Of a stretch of DNA of 64,000 bases, positions 36,499 to 49,100 are shown in pieces. A program made the translations under genes and the position numbers. The stretch lies in NCBI GenBank assembly GCA_032164295.1, contig JAJHTX010000006.1, positions 1,736,001-1,800,000 on the forward strand. The letters run 5' to 3'. The notes beneath the pieces were generated by a model. That model had not been told where the DNA came from and did not search any database. It saw only the letters and a list, made by a program, of their open reading frames with translations. The first letter of the stretch is position 1. Each line of letters opens with the position of its first letter. The stretch comes from Inonotus obliquus. Lineage: Eukaryota; Basidiomycota; Agaricomycetes; Hymenochaetales; Hymenochaetaceae.

Positions 36499-39400
36499 TC
36501 ATTGAAAGTAGATCGACTGCACTTCGGACTGCGCGAAGGCTACGTTGCAGTACGGGCATTTGCGCTGTCGATGAGATATTCGCGCATCAACACATCCTTT
36601 GCAGAAAGCTTTTAATGTTTGATTAGCGCTTGTTGCCTTCACTTCAGGAAACATACAAAATATACACGTACTGTGCATGCATTTCGTGATGATCGTATTT
36701 CGGTACGGTCCCTGACATGTGGAACACCTCAACAATTTCTGGAGACTCCGTCAGTAGTTTGAACGACGTTCTGTACGAGAAGTACCACGTACCTTCAATC
36801 CATCTATTTCATTCTCTAATTTATTCTCTCGTTCTGAGGCAGGCACCGCCGATGAGTTCTTTGCCTCTGCCTTTTGCAATGCCCTCTCAGCTTCTTTCGT
36901 GGCTTTGCGAAGCTGGTCCTTCAGCCTTAACTGTGCTGATGTGAGCTCGCTCAGTTCCTTTTCGCGCCTTGACATCTCATCGAGAAGCTAATCGAATGAG
37001 GGAAACAAAAATGAGAATAATCTTAGCCGTAGGGTTGATAAGTTCGTACCAGGAATCCGTGATTGTGCTCTTCCTCCCATCTTCTCAAAAGGGTTCCCTT
37101 TGCTTCCTCTAATGAATCTTTCAGAGCATTCACTCTGAGTAGCTCAGTTCGTGCGTCATGAAGTTCCATCGAAAGGGAGTCCTATTTGAAGAGAGTCAGA
37201 CCTATGATAATCAAAGAAAGCAGGGCAGGAAGTTCGCGTACATTCAAAGCCAATAACTCCTTCTCGTTCTTTTCGTGGTACTCGATTTGCTTCACCTGCC
37301 TCTCCATGTGTCGAAGGGCTTGTTTACGTTCAGCCTCCTTTGCCTCAGACTCGCTCATGGCTTTAAAGTACTTGTTGTCGGATTTTTGTTTCTGCTCTCA
37401 GGTCAGCCTTGTCGTCCCGAGCGTAAAGCACGTTCTCTTACCGCCAATGAGAGCTTTTCTTTATCTTCCTCCCACTTATCTACTGAGACAGCCTGAGATT
37501 GAGCCTGCTTGTCTGCAGTTTCCCATGCCTTGGATAGTCTATCCATTTCCGAGAAAAGCTCATTCATCTCCTGCAGAAGGCAACATTTTCTTCAAGAAAT
37601 GATTGGGTAGTAAACGGATGGCCACGAACCTGAGCCGATTGCGCTTCTTTCATCTTCAGTACTCGCAATTCCTCGTCCTTAGCTTTGAGCTGTTCCAAAA
37701 GCGCATTCCCGTCGGAGTTCCTGAGAACATCGAGTTGCCGAGTAGTGGACTCCAGCTTCGCTCGAAGGCTGGCAACGTCAGGCAAGGACCGATCCTCGTC
37801 TTTCAGGGTAGATTTTAAGCTATGGAGCTCCGCCTCAGATGCACTGCCGCACCTGTCATGAGAAGTACGTATCACAAAGCGTCAAGTGAGCTTACCTCAA
37901 CCGTCTCTTAATGTCCTCCACATAGTCCATGTCGAAATTAGCATCATTCTGAAGGAACTTGAGAAGGTCTTCGTCCCCAGCTGCTGCGGCCAGACGTGTC
38001 TTTAATCGCCGTATCTCGGATGCCAGGATTTCTATCCTTTCCTGCAAGTAGACTATTAGGACAAATGTCGACACACACGACATGTATACGCACTCCTCGG
38101 GACTCCGCTAGCTCCTTGTACTTTATCAGAGATAGGCGTTTGCTATCGTGGGTAGCTTTCAACTCCTTCTGTTGAGCCTCGAGCTGCTCCCTGTGTTGAC
38201 GGATCCGATTCAAATCATCGTCACGTTTCTTAAGTAGAAGCTTCAATTCTTCAATCTGAATTTGCTCAGTAGACTGAACTCAAAAATAAAATACTAAGTT
38301 ATCCTACTCCGTGATGCAGAGAGTGGTTACGTACCTGAATCTCTTCCCGCCACTTCGACTGGATTCGGCGTAATTTCGTAACCTCTTCCCTAGCTCTCGA
38401 CGTCTGCAGTCTTTCTTCAAGCAAAAGGGCGTTTATCTTCGACGCATGGTCAAGAAGTGCTTGATACGTAGGGGTCTTAGTGATGACATCTTCCCCGAGT
38501 GACTCGAGCTAGGTCCCAGAAAAATGACTTTTGCATTCGAATGTCAACCTGAATAGTCTTACCTTGGCATGCGTCGTAACACATCTCTGTTTGAGAGTTG
38601 CATTCTCCTTTACAAGATCTGCAATTCTGTCGTCCCGGGACTTAACTGCATCTTCCCAATACTGATTATCGACATAGGATTTGTTGGCGGCGTTCGGCGA
38701 AGGTGTCTATTATGATACAGATAAGAGCGCAAAAAAATGAAAATAAGCGATACATTCGCACCAATTAACCAACTCAGACCACTCACTGCTGACGGCATGT
38801 CCTCCTTCACTACCGGACTATCTCGTCCCTCATCCACCTTAGCAAGCCCGTTGACTTTTGCAGGTTGCGCTTCCTGCTTTCGTGCCGCTGATGGATTCAC
38901 GAATTGACTAGATAAGCGTTCAAGCTTTGCTTGTGCTGTCTGGAGCTCTTCTAATAGACGATCGCGAGCCTTCTGAGCATCTTCCAATAAAACGTGTGTT
39001 TGCTCAGCTTCCGCGGACAGAAAGGAATTCTGTAGATTAAGCTCATATGAGTAAACGTCCTGGCTGCATATCAATGCCGCTCACCGATTGTTGCAGACTT
39101 TGACATTCAGAAAAGAGCTCCTCGTACCTCGGCTGATCAACCTTCCCAGCAAATCTGATGAACGCGTTGATCGCCTTCTCCGCAGCTTGCATCTTCAATT
39201 CCGACGAGGCTTTCACTCTCTTGAAATCATCGGAAGAGAATATTCGAGATGGAAAGGCAGTCGCTAGACTGTCTAAAAGCACCGTCAGACAAATAAAACC
39301 AACAACATGATAATGCCCCACCACCAATCTCGTCCTTAAGTGCATCTAGCTGCATCAGCTTCCGTATTGTTTCCATCGTCTACATACAGCCTATTGACTC

Positions 39401-39864
39401 AGCGCAACCACCTTAAAGCTAGATAAACGAAGCCACGAACGCTGGTCCAACAAGACTCGGCTTCAATTCGTTCGAGGTTTGCCTGTCTTAGCGAGTCCTC
39501 AAGATGCCGGGTACGCTCGTGTGCGCGACCGTACGCTCTTTGATAATGTCGCATTCTTCGAAAAATCGCCGCCTTACGGAACCGCTGAAAATAGCATGCC
39601 GCACCAAAGTGTTACAACTAGAGAAAGAGTAGCATAATGGTATCGGCCTACCTCGAGTTCACCTTCTCCCTCTGGCTCATCGGCACCCGCATCTTGTTTT
39701 GAGACCTTTCTGTATGCATCGTCCACCGTACCGTTTGCACTGACAGGTGAGCCAGACCTTGAGTTTAACACTCGCTTCTTACTAGCCGTCCATTCATCTG
39801 AAGACGCGCGTCGTTTCACACCCAAGTCTCTCTCTGCAGCTGAGCTTCCGAATTGTGCTTCCAT
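36499..39864 (-). CDS. BRE1: E3 ubiquitin ligase Bre1 (histone H2B)
   Basis: A minus-strand, multi-exon gene, ATG at 39864, stop at 36501-36499. The N-terminus carries a nuclear-type basic stretch (KRRASSDEWTASKKR) and then the conserved FRKAAIFRRMRHYQRAYG. Most of the protein is coiled coil (about 39500-36750). The C-terminal RING reads LRCSTCQGPYRNTIITKCMH, then after an in-frame splice TFCKGCVDARIS, then RQRKCPYCNVAFAQSEVQ. It ends IYFQ like yeast Bre1. With Rad6 it adds ubiquitin to histone H2B and so controls H3K4 methylation. Without removing the intron near 36675-36610 the RING would be disrupted, which confirms the splice. Borders of several middle exons were not fixed. Confidence 0.94.
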
Positions 39865-40084
39865 ACAGGGTCATACGAAGAAGGAACCAACGACGATGAG
39901 TAGAAAAGATAAGTAACTAGCGACTGTGGTTGGTGAGCCGTTACAAAGTGACCAATCAACTGATTAGTCACACTTGCCATTTTTGAGCACGCAGGAACAC
40001 CACCTATAGCTAATTAACCACAATCGCAATCAAGACCGCAAACATGAAATCTACTGACCCATTCGATTACATCCCGTCTGACCT

Positions 40085-42514
40085 CTAATAAGGCAGAATT
40101 TTCACTCTTGGATATCCTTCTGACCCATCCAATTCGACAATCTCACAATCCGCCAATGATCCGTCGCCTATTTGAGTTTCTACGCAAGTAAAATCCATTG
40201 TCTATAAGAGCAACGATCCTCAGTCCGACTGGTGGACGTTGGGAACCAAAGCTACTCACTGTCTCAAGAGCGACCATGGGGTGATCTTTGTTGTTTAGGG
40301 ATCGAAGTAAGCACTAATGTTCAGACTATGCCAATAAACTTACGCCATATTCCAGTCGCATAAACAACTGACTGACCCAGTCCGGCAAGGAATGCCTTCA
40401 AAGTTGACAAGTCTGGTTTATCGTTCTTTCCGTTTTTTGCCACTACCACCAGGTACGCGCCGCGAGGTTTTTCCAGTGCGTCACCGTCTTTCAGAAGTTC
40501 ACCACTTCCAACTCCCATAGGCACGAAGGCCTGGTTCGTGTACGGATGACGCTCAAGGAGTCGGACGGCCCAGCCTTGGCCTGCATCTTCGTAATCACGT
40601 CGAAAGTCGAAACCGAGGGGAGAACAGCGATATACTGATAGTCCGGGAGATGCAGCCAATGAACCTTTACTGGCAGGTGGGTATGACGAAACTACTGGTG
40701 CCAATTTATGAAACTTCATAGCTGAGCCCTGGTTAGCTGGAGTCACTTTGATGTCCTTTGGTGCAGCCTCTGCAGAAGAAAATGCCTGCACCACATGCCC
40801 ATAAGGCGCGAAAGTTTCGGATGAAAGTGGCTCAGTATACAGTACAGGCACATTGGATTTGGTGACGACTGTTTCCTCTGCATTCAACGCTACACATCCG
40901 TAAATACAATTGCAAGTTCTAGGGTCAAGAGATTTACTGACTATCCTCTACTTTGTTCTTGCTATCGTTGGCTTCTCCGTCTATTGCAGGCTTTCCGATG
41001 ATCCTTACTCGCTTTATGCCTCCGTCGGGGCACATAGTCACGCGAACGTGTGAGTACAACCTGTCCTGAACGTCCTGGAGGTCAAACAAATGCTGCGCAT
41101 CCGGACCGAGCTTCATCCGTGGTAAAATGCACGTCCAGGCCAACTCGTCAGCCTTCGGAATCACCTATCGTGTCCAGATAATCTATTAGTGACACCTCGA
41201 TTCTCATGTCTATCAATTCTTGCCTACATCAGAAGTATTCAAGGCGTGAAGCTCGCAGCTTTCCGGGAAATTGCCTTTGAAATGAGCCGTGTCTATCTCA
41301 GCTTTCTCCAAGAACCCCGGTAAACCCCTGAAAGAAAATTCAGACAAGATTGCAGCTCTGAACGCGCAGGCTTACAATCTAATGATAACCCAGTCTTTAT
41401 GTCCCTTTGTACGACTACGCTTCGTTTCCCAGCCATCGCTCATGTCCTTCCCTGAGAAAAGTCAATTGAAAAGTCAATTAATATTTTATCTTTTGTGAAT
41501 AAAAGGAAGAAATAACCTCTTCCTGGAAGCAAGAGGTTTGAGCCCACGCCGAAATGCTGGTCCGAAACAAGGACGGCACGTCCTCCAGAAAAAGCATGAG
41601 CTAAATCGATGCTTTCGTTGGTGTCATTCGAAAAAACTGCCTGAACAATTCCGTATGCCCGAAATCTTGCCTGAGAAAGTGAAATATAACTCGGTGGATG
41701 TTTCGCAATAGAGATAAATACTTACAATCCCACCATCCGGGTACATATTCAATTTAGCATAATTGTATGGGTTTAAACTCCTGCTTATCTTGAATAGATG
41801 GCGTGAGTCAGGGCCCAGAGCAACCTTAGGGAGAATCTCCGTCCACTTCACCTCAGTTAGCGATTGGTAGCACCGGAATCAATGAGGTAAAAAACTAACT
41901 CTTGGATCATCAGCTGTTGGTATATCATTGACGTCCAGCAATGCCTGGACAGACGCTTCCGGTGCCTCGTTTCCTGAAAGGCGCTTACAGCACAACCATA
42001 ACTAATGGCAACAAAACAGATTTACCATTGAAATGTGCTGTGTCGATATCGAAGCCTGATAGGAGACCCGAAGCACCAAACTTGATTATACACCTGCAAG
42101 GGCCAGTTTAGTCTCCATTAGACAAGCCAGGCATGAAAACATCCGTTCTGACGCACCAGTCGTAATCTGGATTATGACGTCTGGTCTCCCATCCACTGTA
42201 CAAAGCCCCGTTGGGTCCGAACTGACCCTTCATGCTTCGTGCTGGCTGTAGAGTCTCATGACTGGATGTTCCGAATGGACAAAGGGTTCGTGCAACTCAC
42301 CTCTACTTTGAGAAGATTCTCGGCCGACGCAAAAAACTCATCAGATACAGAGATTATCCTCCCCCCAAGCGCAACGCTGGATATCTCTGTGATGCGAAGA
42401 GACGCAGACGAGGTCATCAGATAAACTCTCATAAAGTGTATCGTTAGGACACTCGCCTGTCTCCGTACCAAATGTCGACGCAAACGCATCAAGAGGGACT
42501 CTTTCATACGACAT
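40085..42514 (-). CDS. Fused allantoicase-ureidoglycolate lyase
   Basis: Thirteen exons: 42514-42457, 42386-42301, 42245-42157, 42093-42026, 41973-41900, 41851-41726, 41670-41517, 41451-41376, 41327-41228, 41164-40942, 40889-40344, 40285-40260, 40201-40085. They add to 580 residues in one frame. Residues 1 to about 345 are allantoicase, with two related halves: [33 protein letters not shown] and [10 protein letters not shown] in the first, [38 protein letters not shown] and [10 protein letters not shown] in the second. Both carry the PDGGI segment. Residues about 355-580 are ureidoglycolate lyase ([49 protein letters not shown]). The lyase part begins TLNAEETVV and has no start codon of its own. 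Intron 1 has a GC donor (ACAG|GCGAGT). The enzyme would turn allantoate to glyoxylate and two urea. Confidence 0.92.
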
Positions 42515-43259
42515 CCTTTCAGATCTTCAAGTCAAGTACGAACAAAGGAAGCTGAGACTAAATAGTACCAATGCAAGTCTTGTCGATATGGTGATAGTGA
42601 TAGAAGATAAGGACCGGGTGCCCGGCACCGTGTTCATTGCGAACCAAAGATATTGTGAACATTACGTCGATGTGCTCGTGCAATGAGTCGAACGCCCCGT
42701 ACTGCCAAGCACCCTCATCCACATAATACTTGCACAGGATTTGCAAAGTGCACAACTTCGTATGATGTTTTCCGCTAGAGCTGGCTGATTGGTGATGGTT
42801 GTTGTCTTACATAATATTCCGACCTCAACACCAAACAAACAAACACCAGACACGGCATACTCCCTTTTGTGACTAAAAGTCGACGTTCATCCATATTCCA
42901 CTTCAGCGTGCCATGTATATGTTCTGCTGGTTGGCATGCTCGTGTTCAACGCCTGACGCCTTTGACTCCATAGTTGGTTTAGCGGTTACTAATTTCGGCA
43001 AGATATCGATTTGGGTTGATGGCGACGCCTCCTACTGGACGAAAATCACATGCCAATCGATCATCTTATGGCATCCTGTGGTCCTCCTCCATTCGTTTCA
43101 TTATCTGACCCTTCCTCGTCTCTTGCCTCTCCCTTTCTTGAATGCACTCGCCCCTTCTCACGTCCAACCTCATCCTTACGAAATAGCGAGTTTTCTTCGC
43201 GCTCTCTCTTGCACTCTTCAACCTAACCGAGTCTATCACTCTTCCTGTCTCTGGTAATC
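42515..43259. other. Divergent intergenic region
   Basis: Upstream of both the allantoicase/lyase gene and the alpha/beta hydrolase gene. No coding sequence is supported. The last 200 bases are CT-rich on the plus strand, as in a fungal 5' leader. Confidence 0.5.
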
Positions 43260-46143
43260 ATGTTGGACAACCTGGTTGGTCGCCCGAGCGTATCTTGGCG
43301 CCGTAAGGAGGTGAGTAAAATAGACAGCCTCTATTCCAGTCCCTCGGTTCACAATCGAATTGAATTGCCCTAGGCGTATGCTATCCTTTTGTTCGCAACG
43401 TACGGCCTGCTTGCGTCGGGCAAGCATGGACCGCGATTCCTATGGATCAGACCGCTCAACAGGGCGCTTCGTGAGCATGCACTTTTCTGATTGCCATATC
43501 TTCTGTTTCTGATCAATTGACACCATCTTCAAATCCAGAGCGCTTTTCTCCTTGGCAAATCATTGCAGCGACCCTCTCTCTTCTTTACGCACTCCGAAAT
43601 CTTGATAAGATATTTGGTCTTGATGGTTGGGCGGTTCCATTTTCTGTGGCGCACAGTGGTTTTACTTACTGCCGATGTGGCCCTTGTTTCCTTTTCTATA
43701 GTTTCGGATCTCTCCAGTAGTCATTTCGTGAGTCCACCTTTCTCCATTGAGAACATATGCCTCAAACGGACTGTCATCAGAACACCCCGGAGTACAATTT
43801 CGCGACATGGATTGTCATGGCCCTAGACGCTGGTTTTGCGTCATCTCTGTCTATTCGTCCCAAGTGGCTTCGTGATATGTGTTCGGTATTGTTCTCCGTA
43901 TACTATTTGTTTCACAGTGATAAGGCAGAAAGTAAGGTTGGTGAAGTCATGCTCGCAATAAACTACAAACCCCTGACGCTTGATTGCCTTAAAAAAGCTC
44001 CTTAGGCTGCGCGAATTGTCTACACTTGAGTTCCTCCGCGGCACGTGGAATAAAACCCACAATATTTATCTAAGGGCGATCACTGCTCCCTTCCGAGCAT
44101 CAATACCTATTCGCCGACAGCTGTGCCTGAAAAGGCCCAAATTCTCAGAGTATGACCGACCCATTACAGTCTGGCTTTTCTTTTACGGTACAGAAACTGA
44201 GTTGAGTGAGGCCACGGATCTCATCCTGGATTTCCCCGGTGGCGGTTTCGTGGCGATGGATCCTACTGACCACGAAGATCGCCTACGAGCTTGGGCAAAT
44301 AGAACACGCAGGCCAGTGTTGAGCGTGGATTATGGGAAAGCCCCAGAATGTCAGCACATAGTTTCTTTTCTCCTCGTTTCCCGTGAATTATTGACGTCTG
44401 TTCAACAGTTCCCTATCCATATGCCATCGAGGAAGGTTTTGAGTTATACTGTACTCTCTCCGAATCGTCCGGACGGGTGATCGGCATGTCTGGAAGGAGA
44501 TTTAATACAATCTTGTCCGGAGACTCTGCGTAGGTACTTCTTCTGATTGACGGCGGCCATTTACTAACAAGACATGATAAACAAGTGGAGGAAATATAGC
44601 CGTGAATGTTATGTTCAAGATTCTTGAAGCTACATCCCCCGATTCTTCTTTCCACAAATTGTCACTTCCACGACCAGCCGGTCTGGCACTTTCTTACGCT
44701 GCCCTTAATTTTTCCTTCGGCTCTTGGGCATGGCCATCCCGTCCAACCCCAGCTCCATCATCTATTGCTCTCAATGAATCCGGGAAACTCAGGAATGTCA
44801 AAAGTTCCGGTGCTTTGCTTTCTACCTCGACGATACTACCGCCCTCGGCGAAAGTAGTGATTGGGTCCTTGAGAGACGAAAAGGCTAAACAAAGTGTCGC
44901 GCTCGAGGCTATTCCAGAGGTTGCATCAGGGCAGGTACTGAGTCCTAGTAAGACTGTTGTGCACCAGCAAGCGCACACGAGTCTTTTCGAGCAGCGGCAG
45001 GCAGTGATTAGTGCGCTAGGGCCAGAGGCTTTCCAGTCTCCGTTTGAGAGGGAGGAGGTTTCCAGATTGGCGCGGACTCGCCTCACGATGTCAAGTAAAG
45101 CTGGTTACATGCATGATCGGGTTATCACACCAAGTATGGTGAGTGCTACTTCTCTTTTCCCATTACCTATATTGGCACCTGAGTTGGGAGGTTGTTGTTG
45201 GACGAGGTTGCTGGGTGATATTGCCGCCCAACAGCTAGTTGGTTTCTCATACTCCATGGTTTCCGGGCGAGATTGAAGATACGATCAGATTTGAGCAACT
45301 CTGACTTTGTACCGCCGCTGATGGCGCGGCCCAATCAATTGGGGACCTGGAGATGTTGTATTGCGAAGCAACGAGCGCTCCTTCCTGCGTTGTTACTGTC
45401 AAACTTGTGAATCAACGGAGAAACGAGCACGTTTTGCGTTACTCGTTGGCCATGGTAGCCGACCTCACCTTCTGCTTTCTATCGGCTCCATCTTCTAATT
45501 TCAAACATTACATTTTTCTGAAACACCTGCTAACGTCTTTTATACGCCCGGTTGCTTTTCGATGATCCATTTTCTTTTGCAATACGATCTCCCCCGGGCC
45601 CGGCCGTATCGCGCCTCCATCCGACTTGAAATGACCCATCTATCTATCAATTCGCACTGCTGGTCGCATCGTTGATTGGATCACACGGGTATACCATCTT
45701 CCGACCAGATGTGGGCGATGTGTCTCCTGTACCTTGGAATGCATCCCCCTGAGGGTGTTGAACGTGATTATCGCGTTTCTCCCCTCCTGGCGCCTTCCAC
45801 TTTACTAGCAGAATTACCACCCATGCTTCTGCAGTGTGGAGCCCGTGATCCTCTCGTTGACGACACCGTCCTGTTTGGTGGGAGAGTGCGTGCCGCAAAG
45901 CGCGAACATGCTCGTATTCAGCGCACCAGTGGTGATACGGAAAGTCTGCCGACCCCTCCGAGCGATAGTACGCTTCCGGGAGAACTTCCGGAGGAAGATG
46001 TGACGGTGCAGATATTTCCTGGATGGAGCCATGGATACCTCCAAATGAGCGCCCTCATGCCTAGTGCAAAGGTGGCTATTAATGACATTGCGGACTGGAT
46101 CACTGCGACTTTCGAGCACCCTAAGGCGATAAGTGACGAGTGA
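43260..46143 (+). CDS. Membrane-anchored alpha/beta hydrolase, HSL-like
   Basis: Nine exons: 43260-43310, 43374-43470, 43539-43625, 43702-43727, 43781-43936, 43998-44349, 44409-44529, 44586-45138, 45709-46143 (625 residues). The N-terminus has hydrophobic segments (AYAILLFATYGLLA, WQIIAATLSLLYAL) and probably anchors the protein. The oxyanion motif is LDFPGGGFVAMD, where the usual first His of HGGG is replaced by Pro. The nucleophile elbow GDSAGGNIAV is split by an intron between Ala and Gly. The acid is in CGARDPLVDDT and the His in GWSHGYLQM. The pattern matches fungal hydrolases of the hormone-sensitive-lipase group, with a large insertion between elbow and acid (about 45000). The substrate is unknown. 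The last intron is 570 bases, roughly ten times the local norm. Confidence 0.87.
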
Positions 46144-49100
46144 TTTTGCCTGACTCTTTATGATCTGCCACGTGGCGTTTTCCTACCGAATGTTGCTCTG
46201 TAATGCATTTGTTCGCGTATCCGTTAATACATGTAATCATTTTGTTTCAAGTGACGGTGGTTCTATATCCGTGCGATGGTGGAGCCCATGATGACCGCAG
46301 AGTTCAGCATGCGGGTGAAGATGCAGCGATTGAATTTTCTCCACACTTTCGTCTAATTGCCAGCGTAATCCCGGGAGTATTCCAGATTCGGAATCGACGT
46401 ATACCGCTGTCCTCATTCCAATCTGTATATTATTGATTCCTAGTCTTTTGCTTCCGACGCAAAGCAGGCACTGGCGGCACTGCTCTAGAGCGATCAACCG
46501 TGCGCTGGCGAACTAAAAAAGCCCTTCGCCATGTTCCAATCTGTTCGTTCGGGGCTCATTCTCCGTCGGCGGGTACATCATTCATAGGAATGATGGGTAG
46601 ACTGGTGGAGAAGATAGTAAATCAAGAAGACAAGGTCTGATCATGCACAGCAATTTGAGCGACGGTACCTAAAAAGGAAGTCATCAAAATTTCCAATCAT
46701 GGGCGCGCACAGCATTCGACCTCGGATAAGTGCGGATCCCGAGTCCGATCAGTTGTTTCACGAAACTCCGTGATGGGTCGACCCACGCTGTGTTGTGTGG
46801 TCCCTGATCGCATCTTTAACGGAACACAACCATTACCGGTTCTGTACTTCGGAGAGCATGAGCGGCGGTGGAACAATAGTGTTAACAATTACTCTCTCGC
46901 GATACATATGCATGAGCGAGGATTAATCCGGTGGCGTTAAAGTTTCAGTGCCACTGTTTGCATCATGTACTTATTATTTGAAAAAATTTCAGAGCGATAA
47001 ATCTGCCAAAGATTCGCTTCCGAAAAGCACTCGATACTCGCAACTGCCCATAGCTGTCTCGGCTTTCTTCGCGGTCATCAAAACGCTCGCGACAGCCAGA
47101 CTATACCATGAAAGGCCACATCTCCATGATTTCAGACTAGGAGGCCTAGTTGATTGAGGTTGCTTTGCTCTCCGGCGAAGTTCATCACATAACGACCTTC
47201 AAAACGGATGTAGCGATGTAGTCGATCGAGCAAACTTTTCCTGCTTCCTAGTTCCTGTAGTCCACCGATCAGCTAGGAGGAAAGGAAGCCTCGCTCTAAT
47301 CACGAAGAATGGGGAGATCGAACAGCGGACCATTGACGAGCATACCGGATGAAGACAAGCTGTAAGATCCATTGGCCTGAGAGAACCCGGAACCATTTTC
47401 ATGATCAACAGCGGGCCTAGCATCTGATCGATCTATAGGCTTCTATGATAACTACACATACATATGGACAATCAAAGAGCCTTCGGGCAAAGTGCGGCGC
47501 AGAAAGGCGGGTAGGAATGCCTTGGACTGAGGACGAGGCAATGCCAAGGAGATAAAAGCAGTGTCTTTTGTAGCTCTGAGCCGCAGTATCATCAAGTAAT
47601 CAAGATTTCAGTTATCCAGGCCCCCAGAAGCCCCGAGAGGTCATAACAACGCTTGCTAGTTGAACTCGAGTGTCGACGTGTCTGGCAACGATTGTCAACT
47701 ACTGCGGTGTGTTGTCTGTGATATCTTTACCTTGCTATTGAGACCACCTTGGACGATTCGAATGGGTATAGATCTCAGACGAAACAAGTTGATTGAGGGA
47801 AGCCAGTATTATTCAGTTTATTGTAGCATGTGCCGTGCTCAGCTAACGTGCATAATCCTATCATGCATATGCACGCATGAATCGATCACTTTAGTTGTCT
47901 AGTCTTCCATCTTCTCCATTTGAGCCATCAATCCAGTTCCGACCAAACCGCGGACCATCCGGGAAGTACGCTGACTGAACTATCGGTTCGGCCAAAGATA
48001 CGAACAAGAAAGAAAATCATGACAAATTTCCGGCGTTTAGTAGGGTGCTTTACTCTGATAAACCGTTGATCGAGTTCATCTAACTGGTTGGAGAAAGATT
48101 GCCACATACGCATTGTTATTTTCTCTAGTTCGCATCAGTACTTTGATACTATGAAGTACTCTTTGCCGGAGAGCTTGCCATCAACTTTCAAGTTTCGAGT
48201 TTCCAGACTAGTCAAACCAGTCCATTCTTATATTCTCCGCGAGTCTAACTCTCCTGCGCTCAAAGCAAGAACAAAGGCGGGAAGGAAAGAGACAGAAGAT
48301 AGACTGGGGAGAGAACTTCCGACACTGATCCGAGAAAAGGATAATTTGAATTTTACCTGCAATGAGAGAATAATGCTGCCAAGGTACTTTCTGCTTATGT
48401 TAAGCGAGGTACTGGCGCCGGTCCGTGAAACATCTTGAATATTATGGCATCTCGTCTCGATTACTTATCTGTTTTATTCGTTTTTCTCTTTGCTCGGCCG
48501 AGCGTGAAGGAAAAAGTTTTAGGTCGAATAAATGGAGAAAGGGGACGGCCAAATTAGGCCGTGCCTGGGGATCGTAGCGTAGTGGCCACTGCTGCTTCCT
48601 GATTACTATACCAACGAGATTACAGGGATGAATGTGGCGCACCAATGAGATGTTGGATATTCCGCGATGTGAAAAGGACGGACGACACGGAATACTGCGG
48701 TAGTCAAAACGTGTATGACAATCGAATTGTCATTATCAGAGAATAAATCGAGAACCATTAATTGGTAGTTGACCTGGAGCTGAAAGGACAGAGATGTAGT
48801 AAGTATGGTCATGTGTAGCACGTACCGCCTCTTCCAGCGCTTTGGTCGATCAGGACACTAACGAGAACGGTTTCAAAACCCGGAACCATGGCTCAGGGGC
48901 GAGTATTGATTAAGAAATGAATGGAGTCTAGGTCTGGATGACGAGGGTGTCTGACGAATGCCGCGGCCACAACCCCAACCCACGCGTATGTATCCAGGAG
49001 TTTAATTCATTCTGCATGCCTCGTGCTGTTGAACTGAACAGACGAGGAAAGAGTACGAAACGCCGAGCCAACGGGAGATGGGCGTCTAATTCATTCCAAA

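Noticed and set aside
40321..40887. A separate ureidoglycolate lyase gene
   Set aside because: No in-frame ATG precedes the conserved start, and splice sites of matching phase join it to allantoicase.
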